A stretch of 64,000 nucleotides of DNA, from the NCBI RefSeq assembly GCF_001792815.1, contig NZ_CP017674.1:1860001-1924000 (forward strand). Direction: 5' to 3'. The translations under genes were made by a program, and so were the position numbers. How positions within the stretch are numbered: position 1 is the first letter of the stretch; each line of letters begins with the position of its first letter. Shown one piece after another: positions 32,742 through 41,382 of this stretch. Below the pieces are notes generated by a model. The model saw only the letters and a program-made list of their open reading frames with translations. It was not told the DNA's origin and made no database searches. The stretch comes from Microbacterium sp. BH-3-3-3. Its GTDB lineage: Bacteria; Actinomycetota; Actinomycetes; Actinomycetales; Microbacteriaceae.

Positions 32742-32759
32742 TTTGACTTTGACGTCAAA
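32742..32759. promoter_or_regulatory. TTTGAC operator cluster at the APC permease promoter
   Basis: TTTGAC (32742-32747) is followed directly by the perfect 12-bp palindrome TTTGACGTCAAA (32748-32759), 38 bases upstream of the permease ATG. The same hexamer is repeated at 36601-36683 beside the FadR-type regulator. Confidence 0.55.
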
Positions 32760-32981
32760 TAATCGAGTCGACAATGACACGGGGCGTCGGCGATGTCAAC
32801 AGACGGGGCGGGCGTCGGGGGTGAGCGCCTCTCAGGCCCAGCCCTCGGAGTCACCGTGACGACGTTGCGCGGGCGCGGCCCCGGCCTCTCTCGGCGCCAT
32901 CGAGCTGCACCGATCCCGTGCTCCGGGCCTTGCCTCGACGCTTGTTACCCGGCGACGCTCCGGCGGCGTATCGTCGGCGAC

Positions 32982-33341
32982 GTGACCTACGTCTCCATCC
33001 TCCCGAAGACCATTGACGCGCAGATTCGTCTGACCGAGCAGCTCGACACCGTCATGAACCTGCTGTTCACCGCGGCGAGAGAAGTCCTCGACATCCCCGA
33101 CAACGACATCATCGTCGAACTGCACAGCTGCACGACCCTCGCCTTCAACGCATCGGCCGTGCGGGCCGACGTCGCGCCGGACGTGGTCCTCACCTTCGTC
33201 ACGAGCGACGCGCCCCTCGAACGGCTGTTCTCCGAACTCTGCGAGCGCGTGGTCGGCGACTGGAACGGCCCCTTCGAGACCCTGAAGCTCGAAGTGTGGG
33301 CCAGCCTGCTCGGCGCCTCGGACACCAACATCGAGGTCTGA
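32982..33341 (+). CDS. Tautomerase-superfamily-like small protein
   Basis: 119 residues from GTG 32982, seven bases after TATCGT (32969-32974). The size and the alternation of strand, helix and strand (LTEQLDTVMNLLFTAAREVL, DIIVELHSCTTLAFN) resemble 4-oxalocrotonate-tautomerase-type proteins. The catalytic Pro1 of that family is absent: the chain begins V/M-T-Y-V. It may therefore be a non-catalytic member or a misassignment. It stands alone between the APC and TetR genes, each with its own promoter. Confidence 0.4.
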   Translation: MTYVSILPKTIDAQIRLTEQLDTVMNLLFTAAREVLDIPDNDIIVELHSCTTLAFNASAVRADVAPDVVLTFVTSDAPLERLFSELCERVVGDWNGPFETLKLEVWASLLGASDTNIEV

Positions 33342-33403
33342 CCCGCCTCCGATGGCGGCGAACCGCTTGCGTCGAAGAACCCGCTCCGCGTTAGGGTCGC
33401 AGT

Positions 33404-34069
33404 GTGGCACGCAAACGCGATCAATCAGCTCGGCGCCAGGAACTGATCGAGGCGACGTACGCCGCCGGCCTTGATCACGGCATCCGCTCCCTGTCGCTGA
33501 CGGACGTCGCGAAAGAGGCCGGCCTCACGCGGGGCGCGATCCTGTACTACTACGAAGACCTGGATGCACTCCTCGTCGAGGCTCACGAAGCGGGCATCGC
33601 GCGTTTCTGCGACGACCGCGACCGTCGTCTCGCCGAGGAGGCCGACCCACGGGGGCAGCTGGCGATCGCCATCGACGCGGGTTTGCCCACAGGTCCGGAC
33701 GACGCTCTGATGCGGCTCCTCTACGAGCTCGATGTGCTCGCCGGGAGTTCCACCCTTCACGAACGACTGGTCCAGGACCTCGACCAGCGGCAGCTGAGCA
33801 CCTATCGCCGCGTCCTCGAGCGTGGGGTCGAATCCGGTGTCTTCTCCCCCTCGGTGGGCATCGACTTGGTCGCCCAGACGCTGGTCGCCCTGGAAGACGG
33901 CTTCGGGCTGCAGATCGTCGCCGACAAAGTTACGACCCACGACGAAGCCGTCGTGTGCATGCGGGCGGTGGCCGGCGAACTGGGCTGCCCGACCGACACC
34001 GACGATCGACCGCTCGTCAGAGAACCTTCGATAGGAACTGTCGCGTCCGTTCGCTCCGAGGCTGGCTGA
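33404..34069 (+). CDS. TetR-family regulator
   Basis: 221 residues. [49 protein letters not shown]. Helical ligand domain to about residue 195; the C-terminal tail is divergent. GTG 33404 follows TAGGGT (33392-33397) by six bases. Its last 53 bases overlap the opposite-strand ATPase gene, an antisense 3' overlap. The target may be the convergent amino-acid ABC operon or the small upstream gene. Confidence 0.88.
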   Translation: MARKRDQSARRQELIEATYAAGLDHGIRSLSLTDVAKEAGLTRGAILYYYEDLDALLVEAHEAGIARFCDDRDRRLAEEADPRGQLAIAIDAGLPTGPDDALMRLLYELDVLAGSSTLHERLVQDLDQRQLSTYRRVLERGVESGVFSPSVGIDLVAQTLVALEDGFGLQIVADKVTTHDEAVVCMRAVAGELGCPTDTDDRPLVREPSIGTVASVRSEAG

Positions 34070-34820
34070 ACACCTGCGACGGGGTGCCGCTCTCGATGAT
34101 GCGCCCCGAGTCCATGACGACGACGCGATCCGCGACCTCGCGGGTGAAGCCCATCTCGTGGCTGACGACGATCATCGTCATGCCCGCCAGCGCCAGGTCC
34201 TTCATGACGGCGAGCACCTCACCGACCATCTCCGGGTCGAGCGCGCTCGTGGGTTCGTCGAAGAGCATCAGAGCAGGGCGCATGGCCAGGGAACGAGCGA
34301 TGGCGACGCGCTGCTGCTGTCCCCCTGAGAGCGACCGCGGGCGGACGTCGGCCTTATCGGCGAGGCCTATGCGCGCGAGCAGCTCCCGCGCATAGGCCAC
34401 GGCATCCGCCTTCCGCTCCTTCTTGACGTTGACGGGCGAGTTCCAGATGTTCTCGAGCACCGACATGTGGGGGAAGAGATTGAAGTGTTGGAAGACGAAT
34501 CCGATGTCAGCGCGTTGACGGGCGAGATCCCGCGCCGAGCGGTCGACGAGCCGCCCCGAACCGGTCTGACGCTGCCCGATCCGCTCGCCGTTGATGAAGA
34601 TCTCCCCCGCGTCGATGTCTTCGAGTCGGTTGAGCGTGCGAAGGAACGTCGTCTTACCCGCGCCGGACGGCCCGACGAGGACGACCACTTCCCCCGCCTC
34701 GACCTCGAGGTCGACGTCCACAAGGATGCGCTTGTCGCCGAACGACTTCGTGACTTTCTCTGCCCTGACGATGGGACCGTCGGGAACGGTGGCGACCGGA
34801 GTCGTGAAGGTGCTGGCCAT
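34017..34820 (-). CDS. Polar amino-acid ABC transporter ATPase (GlnQ-like)
   Basis: 267 residues from ATG 34820. Walker [11 protein letters not shown]-loop [19 protein letters not shown], signature [15 protein letters not shown], Walker [21 protein letters not shown], switch His in [16 protein letters not shown]. This is the exact GlnQ/HisP pattern for polar amino acids. Co-transcribed with the permease and binding protein upstream (8-base gap). The importer probably feeds from gamma-glutamyltransferase products, as the GGT gene is divergently encoded nearby. Confidence 0.93.
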   Translation of the reverse strand: MASTFTTPVATVPDGPIVRAEKVTKSFGDKRILVDVDLEVEAGEVVVLVGPSGAGKTTFLRTLNRLEDIDAGEIFINGERIGQRQTGSGRLVDRSARDLARQRADIGFVFQHFNLFPHMSVLENIWNSPVNVKKERKADAVAYARELLARIGLADKADVRPRSLSGGQQQRVAIARSLAMRPALMLFDEPTSALDPEMVGEVLAVMKDLALAGMTMIVVSHEMGFTREVADRVVVMDSGRIIESGTPSQVFSQPRSERTRQFLSKVL

Positions 34821-34828
34821 GGGATTCC

Positions 34829-35641
34829 TCACGCGGCTTCGACGGGCTGCGGCTGCAGCGCTGGGGGGCGGGTGACGCTCTGACGGCGCGTGCGCAATCC
34901 GAAGAGACGCTTCCAGATGGACTCCGCGGGCGGAAGGCCGGCGCGGGCGTTGAGGACGTTCTCGATCCAGGTCTGGATCACGGTCCACACGGTCGTGAGC
35001 GCGAGGTAGTACAGCGCCACCACCAGATAGACCTCGAAGACCTTGAACGTCGCCGCGCTCATCGTCGCCCCCGCTTGGAAGATCTCCGCGACACCGATGA
35101 CGGAAAGCACGGACGTCTGCTTCATAAGGCCGTTGAACGAGTTCCCCAGCGGCGGAACCATCACGCGGATCGCCTGCGGCACGATGATGCGCCTCATGGC
35201 GGCACCCGGCGTCATCCCCAGGGACAGAGCGGCTTCGTTCTGTCCTCGATCCACCGACTCCAATCCGGATCGGACGATCTCGGAGATGTAGGCGCTCTCG
35301 TTCAGCATCAGGCCGACGATCGCGGCCTGCACGGCGCCCTTGATCAGGACCCCCGCGAGATCCTGATCGTCGAAACGGAACAGGCCGAGCGCGGCGAAGC
35401 CCGTGTAGAGGATGACGAGCTGGACGAGAAGGGGCGTCCCGCGTATCACCCAGATGTAGAAGCTCGCGAACAGCTTGAAGACGATAAAGCGGCTCCTGCC
35501 GAGAAGCGCGATGCATAGGCCCAGCACGAGTGCGAGGAGCATTGCGGTGACCGAGATGATCACGGTCAGCGCGAGTCCACTGAGGAATCGCGGACTCGGG
35601 AGCAGCAAGGTCTCCCAGAAATAGGCCCAGTCGAAGGTCAT
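34829..35641 (-). CDS. Polar amino-acid ABC transporter permease
   Basis: 270 residues from ATG 35641. HisM/GlnP-type permease with [38 protein letters not shown], and the EAA loop [38 protein letters not shown] region. Five to six transmembrane helices. A basic and Pro-rich C-terminal tail (about 20 residues) is extra. It lies between the ATPase and the binding protein in one operon. Confidence 0.92.
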   Translation of the reverse strand: MTFDWAYFWETLLLPSPRFLSGLALTVIISVTAMLLALVLGLCIALLGRSRFIVFKLFASFYIWVIRGTPLLVQLVILYTGFAALGLFRFDDQDLAGVLIKGAVQAAIVGLMLNESAYISEIVRSGLESVDRGQNEAALSLGMTPGAAMRRIIVPQAIRVMVPPLGNSFNGLMKQTSVLSVIGVAEIFQAGATMSAATFKVFEVYLVVALYYLALTTVWTVIQTWIENVLNARAGLPPAESIWKRLFGLRTRRQSVTRPPALQPQPVEAA

Positions 35642-35690
35642 GGTGACTTCCTTTCGAGGGGACGGCGGCGCCGCCGTCCCCCACGGATGG

Positions 35691-36551
35691 TCAGGACTTG
35701 GCGTTCGCGATATCGAGGGCGTCGAAGCCCCACTCGTCGAGGATGCCCTTATAAGTGCCGTCGTCCTGCAGCGCGGCGAAGGCGGCCGCCAGCGCCTCAT
35801 GGAGCGCGGAGTTCTGCTTCAGGCTGGCCGCGCCGATCTGGATCTCTCCGACCGGATCCCCGACGCCGATGAGCTGACCGTTCGACTGCTTGGAGAAGAA
35901 CGACGCGCCCTCCGCAGTGTCGAGGTAGAGATCCTGCTGTCCAGCGATGACCTGCTGCAGGGCGTCCGCTGCCTTGTCGGTGAGGGTGATGGTGAGTGGT
36001 TGCTTTCCCTCGGACGTGCACTTCTGCGACTGTTCGTCCAGGAGGCCGGCTCCGGTGGCCCCGTTGATGCCAATGGCTTTCGTACCGCACAGACTGTCGT
36101 CGTACCCGGTGATCCCGGCGGGGTTGTCCTTCTCCACGGCGATTCCGGATCCGGACAGGAGGTACGGAACGAAGCTCGCCACTTGCTCGCGCTCGGGCTT
36201 GATGTACAGCGACGAGATGATGACGTCGCACTGCTTCGCCTGGAGGGCGGGGATGAGGCCGGCGAACGACAGCTCGGTGAATTTGATACCGAGATCCATC
36301 TGCTTGGCCATGTCCTTCGCGAGATCGACTTCGACCCCGACCGGTGTGCCGTCGGCCTCCGCGTAAACGTTCGGCGGCGATTCGAGGTTCGCGCAGACGG
36401 TCAGAGTGCCGTCGGAGATCAGCCCCAGGCCCGCACCGCCTCCCCCGGGCCCGTCCGAAGATGTGGCTTCGCCAGAGGCGCCGGCGCAGCCGGCGAGCAG
36501 GACGACCAGGGCTGTGGCGCCTGTCAGGGCGGCGATTCGTGTGCGCAACAT
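35691..36551 (-). CDS. Polar amino-acid ABC transporter substrate-binding lipoprotein
   Basis: 286 residues from ATG 36551. Lipobox LAGC within the signal peptide (LVVLLAGCAG). SBP family 3 fold: LTVCANLESPPNVYAE, GVEVDLAKDMAKQM, KFTELSFAGLIPALQAKQCDVIIS, then the second lobe GTKAIGINGATGAG. It captures a polar amino acid or small peptide and delivers it to the permease. First gene of its operon; the start region faces the divergent FadR gene across a spacer with several TTTGAC repeats. Confidence 0.92.
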   Translation of the reverse strand: MLRTRIAALTGATALVVLLAGCAGASGEATSSDGPGGGGAGLGLISDGTLTVCANLESPPNVYAEADGTPVGVEVDLAKDMAKQMDLGIKFTELSFAGLIPALQAKQCDVIISSLYIKPEREQVASFVPYLLSGSGIAVEKDNPAGITGYDDSLCGTKAIGINGATGAGLLDEQSQKCTSEGKQPLTITLTDKAADALQQVIAGQQDLYLDTAEGASFFSKQSNGQLIGVGDPVGEIQIGAASLKQNSALHEALAAAFAALQDDGTYKGILDEWGFDALDIANAKS

Positions 36552-36600
36552 GTCTCGTGCCTCTTTCCATGTGACTGCTGAGACAGAGCCGATCCGACTC

Positions 36601-36683
36601 TTTGACGGAGTTTGACAGTTCGTAGGACCAACCGTCAATCTGTTCTTTGACGAACATGTTAAATCTTTGACTCCGACGTGAAA
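36601..36683. promoter_or_regulatory. TTTGAC repeat cluster in the divergent spacer
   Basis: TTTGAC occurs at 36601-36606, 36611-36616, 36646-36651 and 36666-36671. The last forms an inverted pair with GTGAAA (36678-36683). A GTCAAT at about 36634-36639 is a further inverted copy. The boxes lie between the binding protein and the FadR-type regulator and match the operator-like palindrome at 32748. Confidence 0.6.
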
Positions 36684-36692
36684 GAAGCCGTA

Positions 36693-37430
36693 ATGGAATG
36701 GTCGACCCTGCGACGATCGTCTTCTCTGTCACTGCCCGATCGTCTCTCGATCGATATCGAGCGCACGATTCTCGCCGGGGAGTTGCAGCCCGGCGACCGC
36801 TTGCCGAGCGAGCAGGCCCTCGCCCAGGAGCTAGGTGTCTCGCGCGTCTCGATCAGACAGGCGCTGCATGAGCTGGAGCAACGTGGACTCATCGATCGCA
36901 AGCCCGGCCGCGGCACGATCGTCCGGGCTCGCGAATCGAGCCTGACGACGCATCCCCTGTCGGCCATCCTCGCCATCGCTCCCGGCGGCGCATCCGAACT
37001 CACCGAGATCATGGAACTCCGCGCACTCATCGAGCCACCGATCGCGGGGTTGGCCGCGATGCGAGTCACCCCGCGCGACATCGAACAGTTGCGAACCCTC
37101 ATCACCGAGATGGAGGAGGAAACCGATCTCGCCAGATACTCGGAGATCGACCGCGCCTTCCACCAGGCCATTTCGCAGTACACCCACAACCCGCTCATGG
37201 CGCAGTTGACGGACCTCATCGCCGCTCAGATCGCGCCGAGCCGCCGTACGACGCTCCAATCCCCGGAACGCCGCGGCATCTCGAACGACGGCCATCGGCG
37301 GATCTTCACGGCGATCGAAGCGCACGACAGCATCGGGGCCGAGGACGCGGCACGCGCACACGTCGAAACCGTCTTCGAGCAGATCCTCATAGCCACCACG
37401 AACCGCGATCTGTCAGGAGAACGTCGATGA
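36693..37430 (+). CDS. FadR-subfamily GntR regulator
   Basis: About 245 residues from ATG 36693 (GTG 36678 would add five). Winged helix: RLSIDIERTILAGELQPGDRLPSE-like region, LAQELGVSRVSIRQALHELEQRGL. Then an FCD domain with the conserved ELRALIEP, Asp/His in EIDRAFHQAI and DGHRRIFTAIEAHD, the metal-binding residues of this family. Such regulators sense carboxylates or amino-acid derivatives. It overlaps the GGT gene by four bases (ATGA), so it controls, and is co-expressed with, the gamma-glutamyl salvage genes. Confidence 0.92.
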   Translation: MEWSTLRRSSSLSLPDRLSIDIERTILAGELQPGDRLPSEQALAQELGVSRVSIRQALHELEQRGLIDRKPGRGTIVRARESSLTTHPLSAILAIAPGGASELTEIMELRALIEPPIAGLAAMRVTPRDIEQLRTLITEMEEETDLARYSEIDRAFHQAISQYTHNPLMAQLTDLIAAQIAPSRRTTLQSPERRGISNDGHRRIFTAIEAHDSIGAEDAARAHVETVFEQILIATTNRDLSGERR

Positions 37431-38878
37431 GCGGAGCGATATCTTCCTCCCACTACCTCGCCACCGCCGCCGGGGAGCGCATGCTACGCGCCGGTGGTTC
37501 GGCCGTCGACGCCGCCATTGCGGCGGCAGCGGCTCTGTGCGTGATCTACCCGAACAATGTGGCTCTCGGCGGAGACCTCGTCGCGCTGGTGCGCGATCCC
37601 GCGGGCACCATCCGATTCGTCAATGCCACGGGCAGCGCTCCGCACCGCCAGGACCTGATGACCCTTCACCGCAGATACGGGGATCGCCTCCCTTCGCGGG
37701 GGATCGATTCGGTCACCGTGCCGGGCGGAGTGGGGGGATGGGCCACTCTGCACGGCATCGGGGGCTCCCTGCCGATCGCCGAGCTGCTCGAACCGGCCCA
37801 CGAGCTCGCCGTCTCAGCCCCCGTCTCGCGCTCCGTCGGCGCGGCGATCAGGGTGGATCGCGCGGCCCTCCTCTCCGACCCGGGCTGCGCGAGAGTATTC
37901 TTCCCCGACGGCCGAGGGCTGACGGAGCTCGACACCCTCCATCAACCCGCCTTGGCGGAGACCATCGGATCCCTGCAGGCCCGCGGCCTCGACGCCTTTT
38001 ACCGTGGCGGTGTCGCGCAAAAGTGGATCGCGGGACTGAAAAAGCTCGGATCGATGATCGACGTCGACGACGCTGCGCGATACCGGCCCACCATCGACCA
38101 CCCTCTGACACGCCGGATCTTCGACGTCGACGTGCACACCGGACGACCGAACTCCCAGGGGTTCGCGTTCCTCCGCAACCTCCGCGCGATCGCCGAGGGT
38201 CAGTGGTCCGATGTGCTCGGGGCGGATGCCGGCGAGTTGGCGTCGACCTTCTACGGCAGCAACGGCGTCCGCCGTGCATGGTTGTCGGATCCCGACACCG
38301 CCCACCACAGTGCGGACCAGCTCGTGGACATGGAGGCCCCCGCGGCGTCCGATCTCCTGGCGAGCGCGCCGGCGACCGGCGACACCGTCGGGCTCGTCGC
38401 CGTCGACGACGACGGATGGTCGGTGTCCTTGGTCCAGTCGCTGTTCTGGTCGTTCGGGGCCTGCGTGCTCGAGCCCGACACTGGCATCCTGTTCCAGAAC
38501 CGGGGGACCTCGTTCTCGCTCGATCCGGATCACCCCGCGGCCTTCGGCCCCGGAAGACGCCCTCCTCACACGCTGATGCCGGTACTCGTTGAACGCGCCG
38601 GCGCACTGGCCTACGCCGGCGCGACGATGGGGGGACAGGCACAGGCGCAGATCCACACGCACCTCCTGCTCCGGCTCCGCGGAGGTTCGTCGGCGCTCGA
38701 GGCCACGTCCGCCCCGCGGTGGGTGGTAGGCGTGCAGGACGACGGCGACGTCGAGGAGACGGTCACCGTCGAGGCGGATGTCGCGCGAACCACTCTCGAT
38801 GCCCTCGCGGCGTCCGGTCTGCGTATCAAGATGGTCCCCCGCGCGACGAACTTCTCGGTCACAGCAACCTCATCGTGA
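37427..38878 (+). CDS. Gamma-glutamyltransferase, C-terminus lost to a frameshift
   Basis: 483 residues in the first frame. GGT features: GGSAVDAAIAAAAALCVIYP, GGDLVALVRDP, SVTVPGGVGGWATLHG, and the autoprocessing/nucleophile Thr in GDTVGLVAVDDDGW (Thr320), then FQNRGTSFSL, RRPPHTLMPVL and MGGQAQAQIH. The enzyme would hydrolyse or transfer gamma-glutamyl groups from glutathione-like peptides. No signal peptide is visible, unusual for a secreted GGT and in line with the short, cytoplasmic-type (YwrD-like) branch. After ATNF the frame runs into an unrelated tail and stops at 38878; the conserved end lies in another frame just downstream. Confidence 0.8.
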   Translation: MSGAISSSHYLATAAGERMLRAGGSAVDAAIAAAAALCVIYPNNVALGGDLVALVRDPAGTIRFVNATGSAPHRQDLMTLHRRYGDRLPSRGIDSVTVPGGVGGWATLHGIGGSLPIAELLEPAHELAVSAPVSRSVGAAIRVDRAALLSDPGCARVFFPDGRGLTELDTLHQPALAETIGSLQARGLDAFYRGGVAQKWIAGLKKLGSMIDVDDAARYRPTIDHPLTRRIFDVDVHTGRPNSQGFAFLRNLRAIAEGQWSDVLGADAGELASTFYGSNGVRRAWLSDPDTAHHSADQLVDMEAPAASDLLASAPATGDTVGLVAVDDDGWSVSLVQSLFWSFGACVLEPDTGILFQNRGTSFSLDPDHPAAFGPGRRPPHTLMPVLVERAGALAYAGATMGGQAQAQIHTHLLLRLRGGSSALEATSAPRWVVGVQDDGDVEETVTVEADVARTTLDALAASGLRIKMVPRATNFSVTATSS

Positions 38879-38970
38879 AGACGAGCGACGGGTGGGATGC
38901 CGCCAGCGATCCGCGCTCCGACGGCTCGGCCGTCATCGTGCGACCGGAGTCGGAGGCGGGAGGACGATGA
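38855..38970 (+). pseudogene. Displaced C-terminal tail of the gamma-glutamyltransferase
   Basis: In the frame one base off the GGT gene, the sequence reads LGHSNLIVKTSDGWDAASDP then RSDGSA, the conserved GH...DPR.DG ending of GGTs. It continues exactly where the upstream frame loses similarity (after c38854). A single missing base in the run around 38852-38857, a sequencing error, or a -1 slip re-reading that C would restore it. Its stop overlaps the ATG of the TauE gene (ATGA), as expected for the true end of the GGT reading frame. Confidence 0.75.
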
Positions 38971-39764
38971 CGAGACTCGGGACCGCGTCCCCGTCGACCG
39001 CTCCTCGGCGCGCCCATGTGGCGACCCTCGTCGCCCTGGGTCTCGTCGCCGGGTACCTCTCAGGGTTGTTCGGCGTCGGGGGTGGCATCATCGTCGTTCC
39101 GGCTCTGCTCGCCCTCGGTTACGACCAGCGCCGCGCTGCGGGCACCTCCGTCGCCGCGATCCTGCCCACCTCGATCGTGGGGACAGTGGCGTACGGTCTT
39201 GCCGGCCACGTCGACTGGATCGCAGGGATCGCGCTCGCTGTCGGGGTGATCGTCGGCGCGCAGATCGGCTCCTTCCTCCTGGCACGACTCTCCCGGAGCG
39301 CACTCTTCTGGTCGTTCCTGGTGTTCCTCGTCTTCTCGGCCGCGAGTCTGTGGTTCAGCGTCCCCTCCCGCGACGGCGCGATCGACATCACGGCGTGGAC
39401 GATCAGTGGTCTCGCCCTTGCGGGGGTGATCACGGGAATCCTGTCGGGAGTCCTTGGTGTCGGCGGCGGCATCATCGTCGTACCCGCGCTGATGTTTTTC
39501 TTCGGTGCGGGCGATCTGATCGCGAAAGGCACCTCGCTGTTCATGATGATTCCCGGATCGCTCTCGGGCACGATCGGCAACGCACGCCGACGCAACGTCG
39601 ATGTGCGCGGGGGGTTGTGCGTCGGAGTCGCGGCATGCGTCGCTTCGCCGCTCGGCCTGCTCACGGCATCCGCCATCACCCCACTGGCATCCAACATCGT
39701 GTTCTCCGCCCTCCTGGCAGCGATCATCGTTCAACTCGTGGTGCGCAATCTCCGTCGTCGCTGA
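38967..39764 (+). CDS. TauE/SafE-family membrane exporter
   Basis: 265 residues, about eight transmembrane helices in two repeated halves. Each half carries the family's GxxxGxGGGxxxxP motif: SGLFGVGGGIIVVPALLALG and SGVLGVGGGIIVVPALMFF. The family exports sulfite, sulfoacetate and related anions or imports small anions. Next to GGT, which releases cysteine-containing peptides, removal of a sulfur product is a reasonable guess. ATG 38967 overlaps the true GGT end by four bases. Confidence 0.88.
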   Translation: MTRLGTASPSTAPRRAHVATLVALGLVAGYLSGLFGVGGGIIVVPALLALGYDQRRAAGTSVAAILPTSIVGTVAYGLAGHVDWIAGIALAVGVIVGAQIGSFLLARLSRSALFWSFLVFLVFSAASLWFSVPSRDGAIDITAWTISGLALAGVITGILSGVLGVGGGIIVVPALMFFFGAGDLIAKGTSLFMMIPGSLSGTIGNARRRNVDVRGGLCVGVAACVASPLGLLTASAITPLASNIVFSALLAAIIVQLVVRNLRRR

Positions 39765-39801
39765 CGTCTGAGTGCGATCGCACCCCATCGAAAGGAACCC
39801 C

Positions 39802-40623
39802 ATGGACGCTGAGGCATCCACCGCTTCGGCTCGCGACCAGTCCGCGACCGAGATCATCTGTCTGACGCTGGCGTGGGACCAGATCCCCGAGTCGATCTCC
39901 CTCGAGGGCGGCAGCGACCAGATCCTCCGCGAGCCCGTGATCGCGATTCTCGTGCGCACCTCCGTCGGTTGGGTGCTGTTGGACACGGGAACGGACGCCC
40001 GCCGGTTCCGCGGAGACAATCCCGAGCGCGACCTCTACGCCCCGGCGGGACTGCCGGAATTTCCGACCGAAGGCGATCCGCTTCTCGACGCCCTCGCGGC
40101 GCACGGCCTCACTCCCGCCGACATCGCCTTCGCCGCCGTCTCGCACCTCCACTTCGATCACTCGGGCGGTCTTCGCCATCTCGCCGCAGCCGGGGTCGAG
40201 GTGTGCGTCCAACGTGCCGAGCTCGCGTTCGCGCTCGCGGAGGCGGGCAGAGAAGACGCCTACCTGCGCGAGGACTACGACAGCGCCTCGATCCGATGGC
40301 GCGTCCTCGATGGCGACGCGGTCATCGCCCCCGGCGTCGACGCCGTCTCCACGCCCGGACACACCCCGGGCCATATGTCCTACCGCGTGCGAGCAGCGAA
40401 CGGCGATACGTGGTTGTTCGCGATGGATGCGATCGACCTGCAGGCCGGCATCGACCTGGATCGACTCGTCGGCACTTGGGCGCGCGAACAGGACAAGCCG
40501 GCGGTGCGCACGTCGCACGACCGACTCATCGCCCTCGCGCGTGCCGAGGACGCGCGCCTGGTCGCGGGGCACTGCCCGGTGACATGGCCGCCCCGCGAGC
40601 TCGCGACGCGAAGCGCGTGCTGA
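39802..40623 (+). CDS. Metallo-beta-lactamase-fold hydrolase (lactonase-like)
   Basis: 273 residues from ATG 39802, preceded by AAAGGA. The metal site HLHFDHSGGL lies near residue 114, with later ligands in STPGHTPGHMSY (His) and LFAMDAIDL (Asp) and a final GHCPV. This layout, with the N-terminal VLLDTGTD strand, matches the AttM/AiiA-type N-acyl-homoserine lactonase branch, but many members act on other lactones. Same strand as GGT and TauE, 37 bases after the latter, so probably in the same operon. Confidence 0.8.
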   Translation: MDAEASTASARDQSATEIICLTLAWDQIPESISLEGGSDQILREPVIAILVRTSVGWVLLDTGTDARRFRGDNPERDLYAPAGLPEFPTEGDPLLDALAAHGLTPADIAFAAVSHLHFDHSGGLRHLAAAGVEVCVQRAELAFALAEAGREDAYLREDYDSASIRWRVLDGDAVIAPGVDAVSTPGHTPGHMSYRVRAANGDTWLFAMDAIDLQAGIDLDRLVGTWAREQDKPAVRTSHDRLIALARAEDARLVAGHCPVTWPPRELATRSAC

Positions 40624-40671
40624 TGCACAAGGGGCGACCGTGCGTCACCCGTCCGGAGCACGGGCGCCCGC

Positions 40672-41328
40672 TCAGCGGGGTCGCGCCGAGGCGATGAGCA
40701 TGTCGAGCCCCCGCTCGAACGCGCGGGTCGCCACCGGGTCGTCGGGGTCTTCGTCGGCCAGGGTCGCGAAGGCGGCGGAGAACCGCGGGAACGCCTCCTC
40801 CTGCCCCGTCGGGTCGAAGACGACTGCGGGGCCCGACATGTCGAGGACGCTACCCAGGATGAACGATTCGAAGGCGGTCAGCAGCGGGATCACCTCGCGG
40901 GGCGCCCACCCCGCGGTCTCGGCGGCCGCCGCGAAGTCCTCATATTGTGAGAGGAGGACGGGCGCCGAGGCGCGCTCGGTCATCAGCAGCGGAACGACGC
41001 GGGCGTGGCGGGCGAAAGCCCGCCGGTACGAGCGTCCCCAGGCGCGCAGGCCCTCCTCCCAGGGCAGCTCGCGCAGCGGCGTCGAGTCGATGTGCGCCGA
41101 CACCAGTGCCCGGACGTCCTCGACCATGGCCGCCCGGTTGGGGACGTGGTTGTACAGCGACGCGGGATTGACCCCGAGGCGCGCGGCGACACGGCGGACG
41201 CTGGCTCCGTCGGGACCGTGCCGGTCGAGTAGCGCGAGGGCCGTCCGCGCGATGAGATCACGGCTGAGCAGCGGCGTATGCGGTCTGGCGATGACTGCCT
41301 CCCCCTTCGGTGCGAGCCGTGGATACAC
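40672..41328 (-). CDS. TetR-family regulator (TetR_C type)
   Basis: 218 residues with GTG start 41328. HTH: LIARTALALLDRHGPDGASV, RRVAARLGVNPASLYNHVPNRAAM. Ligand domain with the tetracycline-repressor-C pattern (LTAFESFILGSVLDM). It is divergent from the amidase gene. The spacer contains AAACA/TGTTT arms around the amidase -10 (41362-41375), a possible operator. Confidence 0.88.
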   Translation of the reverse strand: MYPRLAPKGEAVIARPHTPLLSRDLIARTALALLDRHGPDGASVRRVAARLGVNPASLYNHVPNRAAMVEDVRALVSAHIDSTPLRELPWEEGLRAWGRSYRRAFARHARVVPLLMTERASAPVLLSQYEDFAAAAETAGWAPREVIPLLTAFESFILGSVLDMSGPAVVFDPTGQEEAFPRFSAAFATLADEDPDDPVATRAFERGLDMLIASARPR

Positions 41329-41382
41329 GGTCTCACGAATTCACTCTCGCAGACCTAAAACAAACGGTGTATGTTTACCGCC

